A DNA stretch of 54,856 nucleotides from Pseudomonas fontis. GTDB taxonomy: Bacteria; Pseudomonadota; Gammaproteobacteria; Pseudomonadales; Pseudomonadaceae. A program made the position numbers and the translations under genes. This document shows, piece after piece, positions 44,012 through 54,850 of the stretch. Where the stretch lies: the NCBI RefSeq assembly GCF_028656955.1, contig NZ_JAMDGY010000055.1, forward strand, positions 1 through 54,856. The letters are read 5' to 3'. The notes under the pieces are model-generated. The model did not search any database, had not been told where the DNA came from, and was given only the letters and a program-made list of their open reading frames with translations. Numbering within the stretch: the stretch's first letter is position 1; each line of letters begins with the position of its first letter.

Positions 44012-44725
44012 ATGGCCCAGTCGGAAACCGTTGAACGCATTCTCGATGCTGCCGAGCAGTTGTTCGCGGAAAAAGGTTTTGCCGAAACCTCATTGCGGCT
44101 GATCACCAGCAAAGCCGGCGTCAACCTGGCGGCGGTGAACTACCATTTCGGTTCGAAAAAGGCCCTGATCCAGGCCGTGTTCTCGCGCTTCCTCGGGCCG
44201 TTCTGCCAAAGCCTCGAGCGTGAGCTGGAGCGCCGTCAGGGGCGCCCGGAGCAAAAACCGACCCTTGAAGAGCTGCTGGAGATGCTGGTCGAGCAAGCGT
44301 TGGTGGTGCAGCCACGCAGCGGCAACGACCTGTCGATCTTCATGCGCCTGCTGGGCCTGGCCTTCAGCCAGAGCCAGGGCCACCTGCGCCGCTATCTCGA
44401 AGACATGTACGGCAAGGTGTTCCGCCGCTACATGCTGCTGGTCAACGAAGCGGCCCCGCGTATTCCCCCTCTAGAGCTGTTCTGGCGCGTGCATTTCATG
44501 CTTGGCGCGGCGGCGTTCAGCATGTCGGGTATCAAGGCGTTGCGCGCGATTTCCGAAACCGACTTCGGCATCAATACCTCGATCGAGCAGGTCATGCGCC
44601 TGATGGTGCCGTTCCTCGCCGCCGGCATGCGTGCCGACAGCGGGGTGACCGACGAAGCCATGGCGGCTGCGCAACTGCGCCCGCGCAGCAAGTCCGCCAG
44701 CGCGCCGGCCACGGCCAAGGCCTGA
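44012..44725 (+). CDS. psrA: TetR-family regulator PsrA
   Basis: Fatty-acid-responsive regulator of 237 residues. The N-terminal TetR helix-turn-helix is ERILDAAEQLFAEKGFAETS followed by ITSKAGVNLAAVNYHFGSKK. The C-terminal ligand domain continues with ELLEMLVEQALVVQPRSGND. In Pseudomonas, PsrA represses beta-oxidation genes and itself, is released by long-chain fatty acids, and activates rpoS. The start at 44012 follows GGCGGAGTAGTC. It stands next to lexA, divergently, as in P. aeruginosa. Confidence 0.95.
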   Translation: MAQSETVERILDAAEQLFAEKGFAETSLRLITSKAGVNLAAVNYHFGSKKALIQAVFSRFLGPFCQSLERELERRQGRPEQKPTLEELLEMLVEQALVVQPRSGNDLSIFMRLLGLAFSQSQGHLRRYLEDMYGKVFRRYMLLVNEAAPRIPPLELFWRVHFMLGAAAFSMSGIKALRAISETDFGINTSIEQVMRLMVPFLAAGMRADSGVTDEAMAAAQLRPRSKSASAPATAKA

Positions 44726-44770
44726 TTCACGGCTGGGCGCGGCGGCTGCCATCGGCTAAGCTAGCGCCCC

Positions 44771-45295
44771 ATGCCTACTCTCGATTTATTGCATGTTTCC
44801 ATCGCCGATCAATGCCTCTATGGGTTCGCCCAGGGGCGCCTGGTCGTGCGTCTGGCGGTGTCTACCGCGCTGAATGGTGCGGGTGAGCGCAACGGCTCCG
44901 GCTGTACGCCGCGCGGCTTGCACCAGGTGCGCGCGAAGATCGGCGCCGACCTGCCGCAAGGCGCGGTGCTGCGCGGCCGACGCTGGACCGGTGAAACCTG
45001 GGCGCCTGCCCTGCATGAGCAGTTTCCCGGTCGCGACTGGATCCTTACGCGCATTCTCTGGCTGAGCGGCTGCGAGCCGGGGCGCAATCGCCTTGGCGCG
45101 GTCGACACCTTCCGTCGCTACATCTACCTGCACGGCACGCCTGACAGCGAACCCATGGGTGTGCCGCTGTCCCATGGCTGCATACGCCTGCGCAATGCCG
45201 ATCTGCTGCGCCTGTTCGATCAGGTGCCGATCCATTGCCCGGTGCAGATCGAAGAAGCCGCCTGCCCCGAATGGGCCGGCGCGCCCCTGAACTGA
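44771..45295 (+). CDS. YkuD-family L,D-transpeptidase/carboxypeptidase without signal peptide
   Basis: A 174-residue protein with the YkuD catalytic signature: HGTPDSEPMGVPLSHGCIRL, nucleophile Cys in SHGCIRL and the upstream His in LHGTP. L,D-transpeptidases act in the periplasm, but this protein starts MPTLDLLHVSIADQCLYGFA without a signal peptide or membrane helix. A related signal-less YkuD protein, ElsL of Acinetobacter, is a cytosolic L,D-carboxypeptidase of wall recycling. nagZ follows 10 nt downstream on the same strand and also acts on cytosolic muropeptides. Trimming of tetrapeptide to tripeptide is therefore a likely role, by inference. Confidence 0.85.
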   Translation: MPTLDLLHVSIADQCLYGFAQGRLVVRLAVSTALNGAGERNGSGCTPRGLHQVRAKIGADLPQGAVLRGRRWTGETWAPALHEQFPGRDWILTRILWLSGCEPGRNRLGAVDTFRRYIYLHGTPDSEPMGVPLSHGCIRLRNADLLRLFDQVPIHCPVQIEEAACPEWAGAPLN

Positions 45296-45305
45296 AGGAT
45301 CATTT

Positions 45306-46316
45306 ATGAGTGTCAGCCTGCAAGGCTCCCTGATGGTGGATATCGCCGGTACCTGGTTGACCGCCGAGGACCGCCACCTGCTACGCCAGCCCGAAGTGGC
45401 CGGCCTGATCATCTTTGCCCGCAACATCGAGAGCCCGCGCCAGGTGCGTGAGTTGACCGCCGCCATTCGTGCCATTCGCCCGGACCTGATCCTTGCGGTG
45501 GACCAGGAGGGCGGTCGGGTCCAGCGCCTGCGCCAGGGTTTTGTGCGCCTGCCGGCAATGCGTGCGATTGCCGACAACGACAACGCCGAATACCTCGCCG
45601 AGCAGTGCGGTTGGCTGATGGCTACCGAAGTGCTCGCGGTCGGTCTGGACCTGAGCTTCGCGCCGGTCCTGGACCTGGACCACCAGCGCAGCGCTGTGGT
45701 CGGCAGCCGTGCGTTCGAGGGTGATCCATTGCGCGCTACGGCGCTGGCCGGGGCATTCATTCGCGGCATGAACGCGGCAGGCATGGCGGCATGCGGCAAG
45801 CACTTCCCGGGGCATGGTTGGGCCGAGGCGGATTCGCACGTGGCGATTCCGACCGACGAGCGCAGCCTGGAGCAGATCCGTGCTGCCGACCTGGTGCCTT
45901 TCACTCGCTTGAGTGGGCAGATGGCCGCGGTGATGCCGGCGCATGTGATCTACCCGCAGGTCGACAACCAGCCGGCAGGCTTCTCGCGTCGCTGGCTACA
46001 GGAGATTCTGCGCGGTGAGCTGGGCTTTGATGGGGTGATCTTCAGTGATGACCTGTCCATGGCCGGTGCGCATGTGGTGGGTGATGCGGCCAGCCGGATC
46101 GAGGCGGCGCTGAGCGCTGGTTGCGACATGGGCCTGGTGTGCAATGACCGGGCAGCGGCAGAGCTGGCCCTTTCGGCGGCGCAGCGGATGAAGGTCACGC
46201 CTTCGCCGCGGATTGCCCGCATGCGTGGGCAGGGTTTTGCACGCACCGACTACCGCCAGCAGCCGCGTTGGCTGGAGGCGCTTGGGGCGCTGAAGGAAGC
46301 GCAGTTGGTGGATTGA
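45306..46316 (+). CDS. nagZ: Beta-N-acetylglucosaminidase NagZ
   Basis: Cytosolic GH3 enzyme of 336 residues that removes GlcNAc from 1,6-anhydromuropeptides during cell-wall recycling. This controls ampC-type beta-lactamase induction where present. Marks are ILAVDQEGGRVQRLRQGF, the catalytic His loop KHFPGHGWAEADSH, and the nucleophile region GVIFSDDLSMAGAHVV (Asp in FSDDL). There is no signal peptide, as expected. The ATG at 45306 follows AAGGATCATTT. It is 10 nt after the YkuD gene and is probably co-transcribed with it. Confidence 0.97.
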   Translation: MSVSLQGSLMVDIAGTWLTAEDRHLLRQPEVAGLIIFARNIESPRQVRELTAAIRAIRPDLILAVDQEGGRVQRLRQGFVRLPAMRAIADNDNAEYLAEQCGWLMATEVLAVGLDLSFAPVLDLDHQRSAVVGSRAFEGDPLRATALAGAFIRGMNAAGMAACGKHFPGHGWAEADSHVAIPTDERSLEQIRAADLVPFTRLSGQMAAVMPAHVIYPQVDNQPAGFSRRWLQEILRGELGFDGVIFSDDLSMAGAHVVGDAASRIEAALSAGCDMGLVCNDRAAAELALSAAQRMKVTPSPRIARMRGQGFARTDYRQQPRWLEALGALKEAQLVD

Positions 46317-46341
46317 GGGTTGGTTGGGGTCGCTTTGCGGC

Positions 46342-46418
46342 CCATCGCCGGCAAGGCCGGCTCCCACAGTGGCCAATGTGCATGGCCCTGTTGTGGGAGC
46401 CGGCCTTGCCGGCGATGG
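46342..46418. repeat. REP pair (class A, tails inward)
   Basis: Inverted copies at 46342-46369 and 46392-46418 carry the class A core (CCGGCAAGGCCGG) and the CTCCCACA tail. The pair occupies nearly all the gap between the convergent nagZ and helicase stops and ends 2 bp before the helicase stop codon. Confidence 0.9.
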
Positions 46419-46420
46419 CT

Positions 46421-48742
<2,322 letters not shown>

Positions 48743-48743
48743 C

Positions 48744-49271
48744 TCAGGGTTTCGTGATCTTGAGCAGCAGTGCCAGGTGACCGCCATCCATGAAGATCAG
48801 CTCGCCGCTCTTGATGCTGGCGTTGTTCTGTTTGAACTGCTCGCTCTGGGTCACGCTGCCGTTACCGTCGAACTGGTTGACCCAGAGGCTGGCGTCGGCC
48901 GCGACAAAACGGCCCTCGGTCAGTTTCAGGTTGCCCTCGATCGGGAAGTGGCCGAACTGCTGCTGGCCTTCGCTGATGGCGACTTGCGACGGCTCGCTGC
49001 CAACCTGCTGTTGCCAGGCCTTGTGCAGCAGCACGGTGTACTGCGGGTCGGCGCTCAGCTTGGCGGCTTCGGCGTTCATTGCCGGTTGGCGCAAATCGTC
49101 AGAGGCCAGGGCCTTGGCGCCTTCGCTCCAGTCTTCCGGGGCGAGCGGGCTGGTGATCGCCGGCACGGCGTTCTGCCGCACCAGGATCATCTCGACCTGG
49201 TAGGTGCCTTCGGCAAAGGCCGCCGGGGCAATCAGCGCCAGCAGCAGGGTCAGGCTACGCATCACACGCAT
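48744..49271 (-). CDS. CsiV-family periplasmic protein
   Basis: Exported protein of 175 residues. The signal peptide is MRVMRSLTLLLALIAPAAFA, with cleavage before EGTYQVEMILVRQNAVP. The mature domain is beta-rich and ends GELIFMDGGHLALLLKITKP, the C-terminal pattern of the CsiV/DUF family. In Vibrio cholerae CsiV supports cell shape through the PBP1A activator LpoA. Only the family, not the function, is supported here. It lies 10 nt after mfd and 1 nt before the helicase gene. Confidence 0.82.
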   Translation of the reverse strand: MRVMRSLTLLLALIAPAAFAEGTYQVEMILVRQNAVPAITSPLAPEDWSEGAKALASDDLRQPAMNAEAAKLSADPQYTVLLHKAWQQQVGSEPSQVAISEGQQQFGHFPIEGNLKLTEGRFVAADASLWVNQFDGNGSVTQSEQFKQNNASIKSGELIFMDGGHLALLLKITKP

Positions 49272-49281
49272 GGATCTTCCT

Positions 49282-52200
49282 TCACGCAGTTTGGGGTGTC
49301 AGGCGCTCAAACAGCGCCTCGAGGTTGTTGAATCGTTCTTCCGGGCGCTCCATCGGCACCATGAACCTGAACTGGGTGGCGCCTTCGAACTTGTAGCGCT
49401 TGGGCTGGCCCTGGATCAGCTTGATCAGTACCAATGGGTCGACCGGGGTTTCGGCTTCGAACTCGATCTTGCCGCCATTGGGGCCGGCATCGACTTTCTT
49501 GATGCCGAGCTTTTCTGCCTGCAACTTGAGCAGGGTCAGGCGCACCAGGTTCTTGGTCGGCTCCGGCAGCAGGCCGAAGCGGTCGATCATCTCCACTTGC
49601 AGGTCTTTCAGGCCGTCCTCGTCCACCGCCGAGGCGATGCGCTTGTACAGGATCAGGCGCGCATGCACGTCTGGCAGGTAGCTTTCCGGGATCAGTGCCG
49701 GCAGGCGCAGGTTGATCTCCGGGCCACCGCCCAGTGGCTGGTCCAGATTCGGCTGGGTGCCTTTGCGAATGGCCTTGACCGCGCGCTCGAGCATTTCCAT
49801 GTACAGGGTGAAGCCGACCGCCTGGATCTGCCCGCTCTGGCCTTCGCCAAGTAGCTCGCCGGCGCCGCGGATTTCCAGGTCGTTGGTGGCCAGCACGAAG
49901 CCGGCACCGAGGTCCTGGGTGTTGGCAATCGCCTCCAGGCGCTTTTCGGCGTCGGGGGTGATCTGCTGGCGTGGTGGTGTCAGCAGGTAGGCATAGGCCT
50001 GGTGGTGGCTACGGCCGACCCGGCCGCGCAACTGGTGCAACTGGGCCAGGCCGAACTTGTCGGCACGCTCGATGATGATGGTGTTGGCGCTCGGCACGTC
50101 AATGCCGGTCTCGATGATGGTCGAGGCAATCAGCACGTTGAAGCGCTTGTGGTAGAAGTCGCTCATCACCTGTTCGAGTTCGCGCTCGCGCATCTGTCCG
50201 TGACCGATGCCGATACGCGCCTCTGGCACCAGCTCGGCCAGGTCGGCGGCGCATTTCTCGATGCTCTTCACATCGTTGTGCAGGTAGTAGACCTGGCCGC
50301 CGCGCAGCAGCTCACGCAGCAAGGCTTCCTTGATGGTGCTCTTGTTCTGCTCCATCACGAAGGTGCGCACCGAGAGGCGGCGGGCGGGCGGGGTGGCGAT
50401 GATCGACAGGTCGCGCATGCCTGCCACCGCCATGTTCAACGTACGCGGGATCGGCGTGGCGGTGAGGGTGAGGATGTCGACCTCGCTGCGCAGCGCCTTG
50501 AGCTGTTCTTTCTGGCGCACGCCAAAGCGGTGTTCTTCGTCGATGACGACCAGGCCCAGGTCCTTCATCTTGACGTCGTCCTGCAGCAGCTTGTGGGTGC
50601 CGATGACGATGTCGATCTTGCCTTCGGCCAGGTCGGCTACGGCGGCGCTGATTTCCTTGGCCGACTTGAAGCGGCTCATCACCTCGACATTCACCGGCCA
50701 GTCGGCAAAGCGATCGCGGAAACTGTTGTAGTGCTGCTGGGCGAGCAGGGTGGTCGGCACCAGGATCGCCACCTGGCGGCCGCTATGCACTGCAATGAAG
50801 GCGGCGCGCATGGCTACTTCGGTCTTGCCGAAGCCGACGTCGCCGCACACCAGGCGGTCCATCGGCTTGGCGGCGAGCATGTCTTCGCGCACCGCTTCGA
50901 TGGCGGCCTGCTGGTCCGGGGTTTCCTCGAAGGGGAAGCCGGCGCTGAAGGTGGCGTAGTCGACGCTTGGGTCGGCAAAGGCGTAGCCCTTGCGCGCAGC
51001 CCGGCGGGCATAGATGTCGAGCAGTTCGGCGGCGACATCGCGCACCTGTTCGGCCGCCTTGCGCTTGGCCTTCTGCCAGACTTCCGAGCCCAGCCGGTGC
51101 AGTGGCGCCAGGGCGTCATCGCTGCCGGTGTAGCGGGCAATCAGGTGCAGGTTGGCCACCGGCACATAGAGCTTGGCGTTCTCGGCGTATTCCAGGGTTA
51201 GGAATTCGGCGACCTGGTTGTCGATTTCCAGCGTCGCCAGGCCCAGGTAGCGGCCCACGCCGTGGTCGATATGCACCACCGGCGCGCCTTCGCGCAACTC
51301 GGTGAGGTTCTTGATGACCGCGTCGTTGTTGGCGTCGCTGCGCTTTTCCCGGCGTCGGCGCTGCATCACGCGCTGGCCGAACAGCGGGCTCTCGGCAATC
51401 AGCGCTACGCCGGGGTCGTCCAGCAGCAGGCCGTCGTCCAGCGGAGCAATGGTGATCGCCAGGCGCGTGGTGCCGGTGACGAAGTCCAGCCAGCCCTCGA
51501 CGGTTTTCGGGCGCAGCTTCAAGCGCTCAAGCAGTTCCAGCAGGACTTCGCGGCGACCGGCTGATTCGGCGGTAAACAAAACGCGCCCAGGGAACTGATC
51601 GAGGAAGTCGGCCAGTGCGGCCAGCGGCTGGCTGGCCTTGGCCTGGATGGCCAGGTCCGGCAGCTTCTGCGCCGGGAAGCGTTCGCGGCCGGGGCCGCTG
51701 TCGACGTCGTCCTGGCTGACCACGATACGCGGCCAGCCCTTGAGGCGGGCGAAGCAGTCTTCCACCGGCATGAACAGTTCGGCCGGCGGCAGCAGCGGTC
51801 GGTTCGGGTCGATGCGGCGCTCTTCATAGCGGTTGCGCACATCGCTCCAGAAGTGCTCCGCCGCCTGCTCGACGCCCGGCAGCGAGAACACCTGGGTGTT
51901 CTCGGGCAAGTAGTCGAACAGGGTCGAGGTGTCTTCGAAGAACAGCGGCAGGTAGTACTCGATGCCGGCCGGGGTGATACCGCTGGCCAGGTCCTGGAAG
52001 ATCGGATTGCGGCGAAAATCGACGTCGAAACGTTCGCGAAAGCGCGCTTTGAAGCGGGTGATCGCATCTTTTTGTAACGGGAATTCTCGAGCGGGCAGCA
52101 AGCGCACCGAGTCGACCTTGTCGATCGAACGCTGGGTTTCCGGGTCGAAGGTGCGCAGCGTCTCGATCTCGTCGTCGAACAGGTCGATCCGGTAGGGCAG

Positions 52201-52731
52201 CTTGCTGCCCATCGGGAACAGGTCGATCAGCGCGCCGCGCACGGCGAACTCGCCATGCTCGTAGACCGTGTCGACGCAGCGGTAGCCGCTGGCTTCCAGG
52301 CGCGTGCGCATCTGTTCCACGTCGAGCTTCTGGCCGATGTCCAGCACCAGGCTGCTGCCCAGCAGGAAGGTGGTCGGGGCCAGGCGGTGCAGGGCGGTGG
52401 TGATGGGCACTACAAGAATGCCGTGGTCCAGTTCCGGCAGCCGGTACAGGCTGGCAATCCGCTGCGAAATGATGTCCTGGTGCGGCGAGAACAGATCGTA
52501 AGGCAGGGTTTCCCAGTCCGGGAACGGCAGCACGGCCAGGTCCGGGGCGAAGAAGCGCAGCTCCTGCTCCAGCCGGTCAGCGCTTTGGCTGTCGGCGGTC
52601 AGCAGCAGGGTAAAGCGCTTGGCGGCGCTGGCGGCTTCGGCGATGGCCAGGCTCAGGGCGGCGCCGGGCAGGTTGCCCCAGGTTTGTTTGCCGGCAATGG
52701 CCGGCAGGTGCGGTAGACGCAGAACAGGCAC
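49282..52731 (-). CDS. mfd: Transcription-repair coupling factor Mfd
   Basis: ATP-driven translocase of 1149 residues that pushes stalled RNA polymerase off DNA and recruits UvrA. The N-terminal UvrB-like part begins MPVLRLPHLPAIAGKQTW and includes FPDWETLPYD. A CarD-like polymerase-interaction domain lies around VVHIDHGVGRYLGL. The helicase domain has Walker A CGDVGFGKTEVAMRAAF near residue 630 and VVIDEEHRFGVRQKE. The TRCF domain ends the protein. The start codon is GTG. It is the first gene of the three-gene operon and is divergent from gap. Confidence 0.97.
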   Translation of the reverse strand: MPVLRLPHLPAIAGKQTWGNLPGAALSLAIAEAASAAKRFTLLLTADSQSADRLEQELRFFAPDLAVLPFPDWETLPYDLFSPHQDIISQRIASLYRLPELDHGILVVPITTALHRLAPTTFLLGSSLVLDIGQKLDVEQMRTRLEASGYRCVDTVYEHGEFAVRGALIDLFPMGSKLPYRIDLFDDEIETLRTFDPETQRSIDKVDSVRLLPAREFPLQKDAITRFKARFRERFDVDFRRNPIFQDLASGITPAGIEYYLPLFFEDTSTLFDYLPENTQVFSLPGVEQAAEHFWSDVRNRYEERRIDPNRPLLPPAELFMPVEDCFARLKGWPRIVVSQDDVDSGPGRERFPAQKLPDLAIQAKASQPLAALADFLDQFPGRVLFTAESAGRREVLLELLERLKLRPKTVEGWLDFVTGTTRLAITIAPLDDGLLLDDPGVALIAESPLFGQRVMQRRRREKRSDANNDAVIKNLTELREGAPVVHIDHGVGRYLGLATLEIDNQVAEFLTLEYAENAKLYVPVANLHLIARYTGSDDALAPLHRLGSEVWQKAKRKAAEQVRDVAAELLDIYARRAARKGYAFADPSVDYATFSAGFPFEETPDQQAAIEAVREDMLAAKPMDRLVCGDVGFGKTEVAMRAAFIAVHSGRQVAILVPTTLLAQQHYNSFRDRFADWPVNVEVMSRFKSAKEISAAVADLAEGKIDIVIGTHKLLQDDVKMKDLGLVVIDEEHRFGVRQKEQLKALRSEVDILTLTATPIPRTLNMAVAGMRDLSIIATPPARRLSVRTFVMEQNKSTIKEALLRELLRGGQVYYLHNDVKSIEKCAADLAELVPEARIGIGHGQMRERELEQVMSDFYHKRFNVLIASTIIETGIDVPSANTIIIERADKFGLAQLHQLRGRVGRSHHQAYAYLLTPPRQQITPDAEKRLEAIANTQDLGAGFVLATNDLEIRGAGELLGEGQSGQIQAVGFTLYMEMLERAVKAIRKGTQPNLDQPLGGGPEINLRLPALIPESYLPDVHARLILYKRIASAVDEDGLKDLQVEMIDRFGLLPEPTKNLVRLTLLKLQAEKLGIKKVDAGPNGGKIEFEAETPVDPLVLIKLIQGQPKRYKFEGATQFRFMVPMERPEERFNNLEALFERLTPQTA

Positions 52732-52926
52732 GGGAGGTCGAGCTCCAAGCGTTGCGACAAAGACGCCAATTGTACCGGGCGCGGGCCTGTGCTGTCAGGT
52801 TTCAGCGGGGCTATTGCACGGCTATTCCATGTAGTGGCGCGATCTCGACAGGCGCTCATTGCCCGATGGGGCGCGGGGCGTCATAATGTAGCCCCTTTTT
52901 TCTGTCCCTACATGTGGAAGGTTCCC

Positions 52927-54375
52927 GTGACTCAGAAGCCCGACCAGTGTCTTGGTGAGTGGATTGATCGTGAAGCGCTTGCAGAAGCGATGATCCCGCT
53001 TATCGGTCAGCTCTACCGCAATAACAACGTGGTGAGCTCGATCTATGGCCGTAGCCTGATCAACCGTTCGGTGATCGCGATCCTCAAAGCTCACCGCTTT
53101 GCCCGTCATCGCCAAGCCGACGAAACCGAACTGTCTGTCCACGAGACATTCCCGCTGCTCAAGGCGATGAGCGAGCTGAAACTGGGCGCCGCTTCGGTCG
53201 ACCTGGGCAAGCTGGCTGCGAAGTTCAAGGCAGAAGGCAACGGCCGTACCCCTGAGCAGTTCGTGCGTGAAGAGATGGCCGACGTGGTTGGCCAGCAAAA
53301 CGCTTCGGCCCGCAAAGGTACCGACGTTGTGCTGTACGGCTTCGGTCGTATCGGCCGTCTGCTGGCGCGTATCCTGATCGAGAAAACCGGTGGTGGCGAC
53401 GGCCTGCGTCTGCGTGCCATTGTCGTGCGCAAAGGCGCCGAGAACGATCTGGTCAAGCGTGCCAGCCTGTTGCGTCGTGACTCCGTGCACGGCCCGTTCG
53501 ATGGCACCATCACCATCGACGAAGAAAACAACACCATCACTGCCAACGGCAACCTGATCCAGGTTATCTACGCCAAGAGCCCGAGCGAAGTCGACTACAC
53601 CCAGTACGGCATCAGCAATGCGCTGATCGTCGACAACACCGGTGTATGGCGTGACGCCGACGGCCTGGGCCAGCACCTGGCATGCCCGGGCGCTGCTCGG
53701 GTGATCCTGACTGCACCTGGCAAGGGCGCACTGAAGAACATCGTGCATGGTATCAACCATGGCGAAATCAGCGCTGATGACAAGATCATCTCCGCGGCTT
53801 CCTGCACCACCAACGCCATCGTGCCGGTACTGAAAGCGGTCAACGACAAGTACGGCATCGTCAACGGTCACGTTGAAACCGTTCACTCGTTCACCAACGA
53901 CCAGAACCTGATCGACAACTTCCACAAAGGCAGCCGCCGTGGTCGTGCTGCGCCGTTGAACATGGTTATCACCGAGACCGGTGCTGCCACTGCTGCGGCC
54001 AAGGCACTGCCAGTGTTGAAGGGCAAGCTGACCGGCAACGCCATTCGTGTTCCGACGCCGAACGTTTCGATGGCGATCCTGAACCTGAACCTGGAAAAAG
54101 CCACCGATCGCGAAGAGATCAACGAGTACCTGCGCCAGATGGCCATGCACTCGGATCTGCACAAGCAAATCGACTACGTCAGCTCGCAGGAAGTGGTTTC
54201 GACCGACTTTGTGGGTTCGCGTCACGCCGGTGTGGTTGATGCTGAAGCGACTATCTGCAATGACAACCGTGTTGTTCTGTATGTTTGGTACGACAACGAA
54301 TTCGGTTACAGCTGCCAGGTAGTGCGTGTGATGGAAGACATGGCCGGTGTGAACCCGCCAGCATTCCCACGCTAA
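52927..54375 (+). CDS. gap: Glyceraldehyde-3-phosphate dehydrogenase, long form
   Basis: GAPDH of about 482 residues, some 140 longer than the common type. The extra length is an N-terminal helical extension (WIDREALAEAMIPLIGQLYR; NNNVVSSIYGRSLINRSVIA). The Rossmann domain then starts LYGFGRIGRLLARI near residue 137. The catalytic Cys293 is in AASCTTNAIVPVLKAV. In Pseudomonas this form is usually assigned to gluconeogenesis with NADP. I chose GTG at 52927 because GGAAGG lies 5 nt upstream; ATG at 52912 is an alternative. It is divergent from mfd and followed by a terminator. Confidence 0.95.
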   Translation: MTQKPDQCLGEWIDREALAEAMIPLIGQLYRNNNVVSSIYGRSLINRSVIAILKAHRFARHRQADETELSVHETFPLLKAMSELKLGAASVDLGKLAAKFKAEGNGRTPEQFVREEMADVVGQQNASARKGTDVVLYGFGRIGRLLARILIEKTGGGDGLRLRAIVVRKGAENDLVKRASLLRRDSVHGPFDGTITIDEENNTITANGNLIQVIYAKSPSEVDYTQYGISNALIVDNTGVWRDADGLGQHLACPGAARVILTAPGKGALKNIVHGINHGEISADDKIISAASCTTNAIVPVLKAVNDKYGIVNGHVETVHSFTNDQNLIDNFHKGSRRGRAAPLNMVITETGAATAAAKALPVLKGKLTGNAIRVPTPNVSMAILNLNLEKATDREEINEYLRQMAMHSDLHKQIDYVSSQEVVSTDFVGSRHAGVVDAEATICNDNRVVLYVWYDNEFGYSCQVVRVMEDMAGVNPPAFPR

Positions 54376-54395
54376 GCTTTTTGGTGTGTTGAAAA

Positions 54396-54425
54396 AACGG
54401 GAGCCTGCGGGTTCCCGTTTTTTTT
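54396..54425 (+). terminator. Intrinsic terminator of gap
   Basis: AACGGGA (54396-54402) pairs with TCCCGTT (54413-54419), and a run of T follows. It lies 20 nt past the stop codon. Confidence 0.85.
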
Positions 54426-54653
54426 GAGCTATATATTTTGGCTTTGGCTTTTGATTTTTGTGCGCGGTGGTTCAGGCGACGGGGGTCGTCCCTTCAGGAG
54501 GCCGAGTGGAGCGCCTGCGGAGTGGGGTAAGGGCCATGGATGGCCCGCAAGCGCCGATGGGCCAGGGACGGCCCTTCGGCGCGGCCCCACGGAGCAGGTG
54601 CGGAGGGAGGGGACCCGGAGCGAAGCGTAGGGCCGTATGCTGGGACGAGGGGT

Positions 54654-54850
54654 TTTGGTTACTTTTGCCCCGACAAAAGTGACCCGCCGTAAGGGCGGAA
54701 AGGGGGTTTGGCGTCGCCATCTTCAATGGATATGTTCACAGGGCTGAGTACCTTGGTGATTGTGTGAGCTTATCCATTTGCAATGGCGCCTCCCAAGGCC
54801 CCTTCCGCTCTTACAGCGGGTCACTTTTGAAAGGCACAAAAGTAACCAAA
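54654..54850. repeat. 197-bp element with nested inverted repeats
   Basis: Perfect 14-bp terminal repeats TTTGGTTACTTTTG (54654-54667) and CAAAAGTAACCAAA (54837-54850) flank the element. Just inside, CAAAAGTGACCCGC (54674-54687) and GCGGGTCACTTTTG (54816-54829) form a second perfect 14-bp pair. The outer and inner repeats on each side can also pair with each other with one G-T, so each end may fold as its own hairpin. Nearer the centre, ATGGATA and TATCCAT are also inverted. I recall similar ends as multi-copy sequence in Pseudomonas genomes. Confidence 0.8.

Noticed and set aside
54424..54682. Two short plus-strand frames in the GC-rich region after gap
   Set aside because: They run into the inverted-repeat element and read as low-complexity Gly/Arg/Pro. 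They are by-products of the repeat, not genes.
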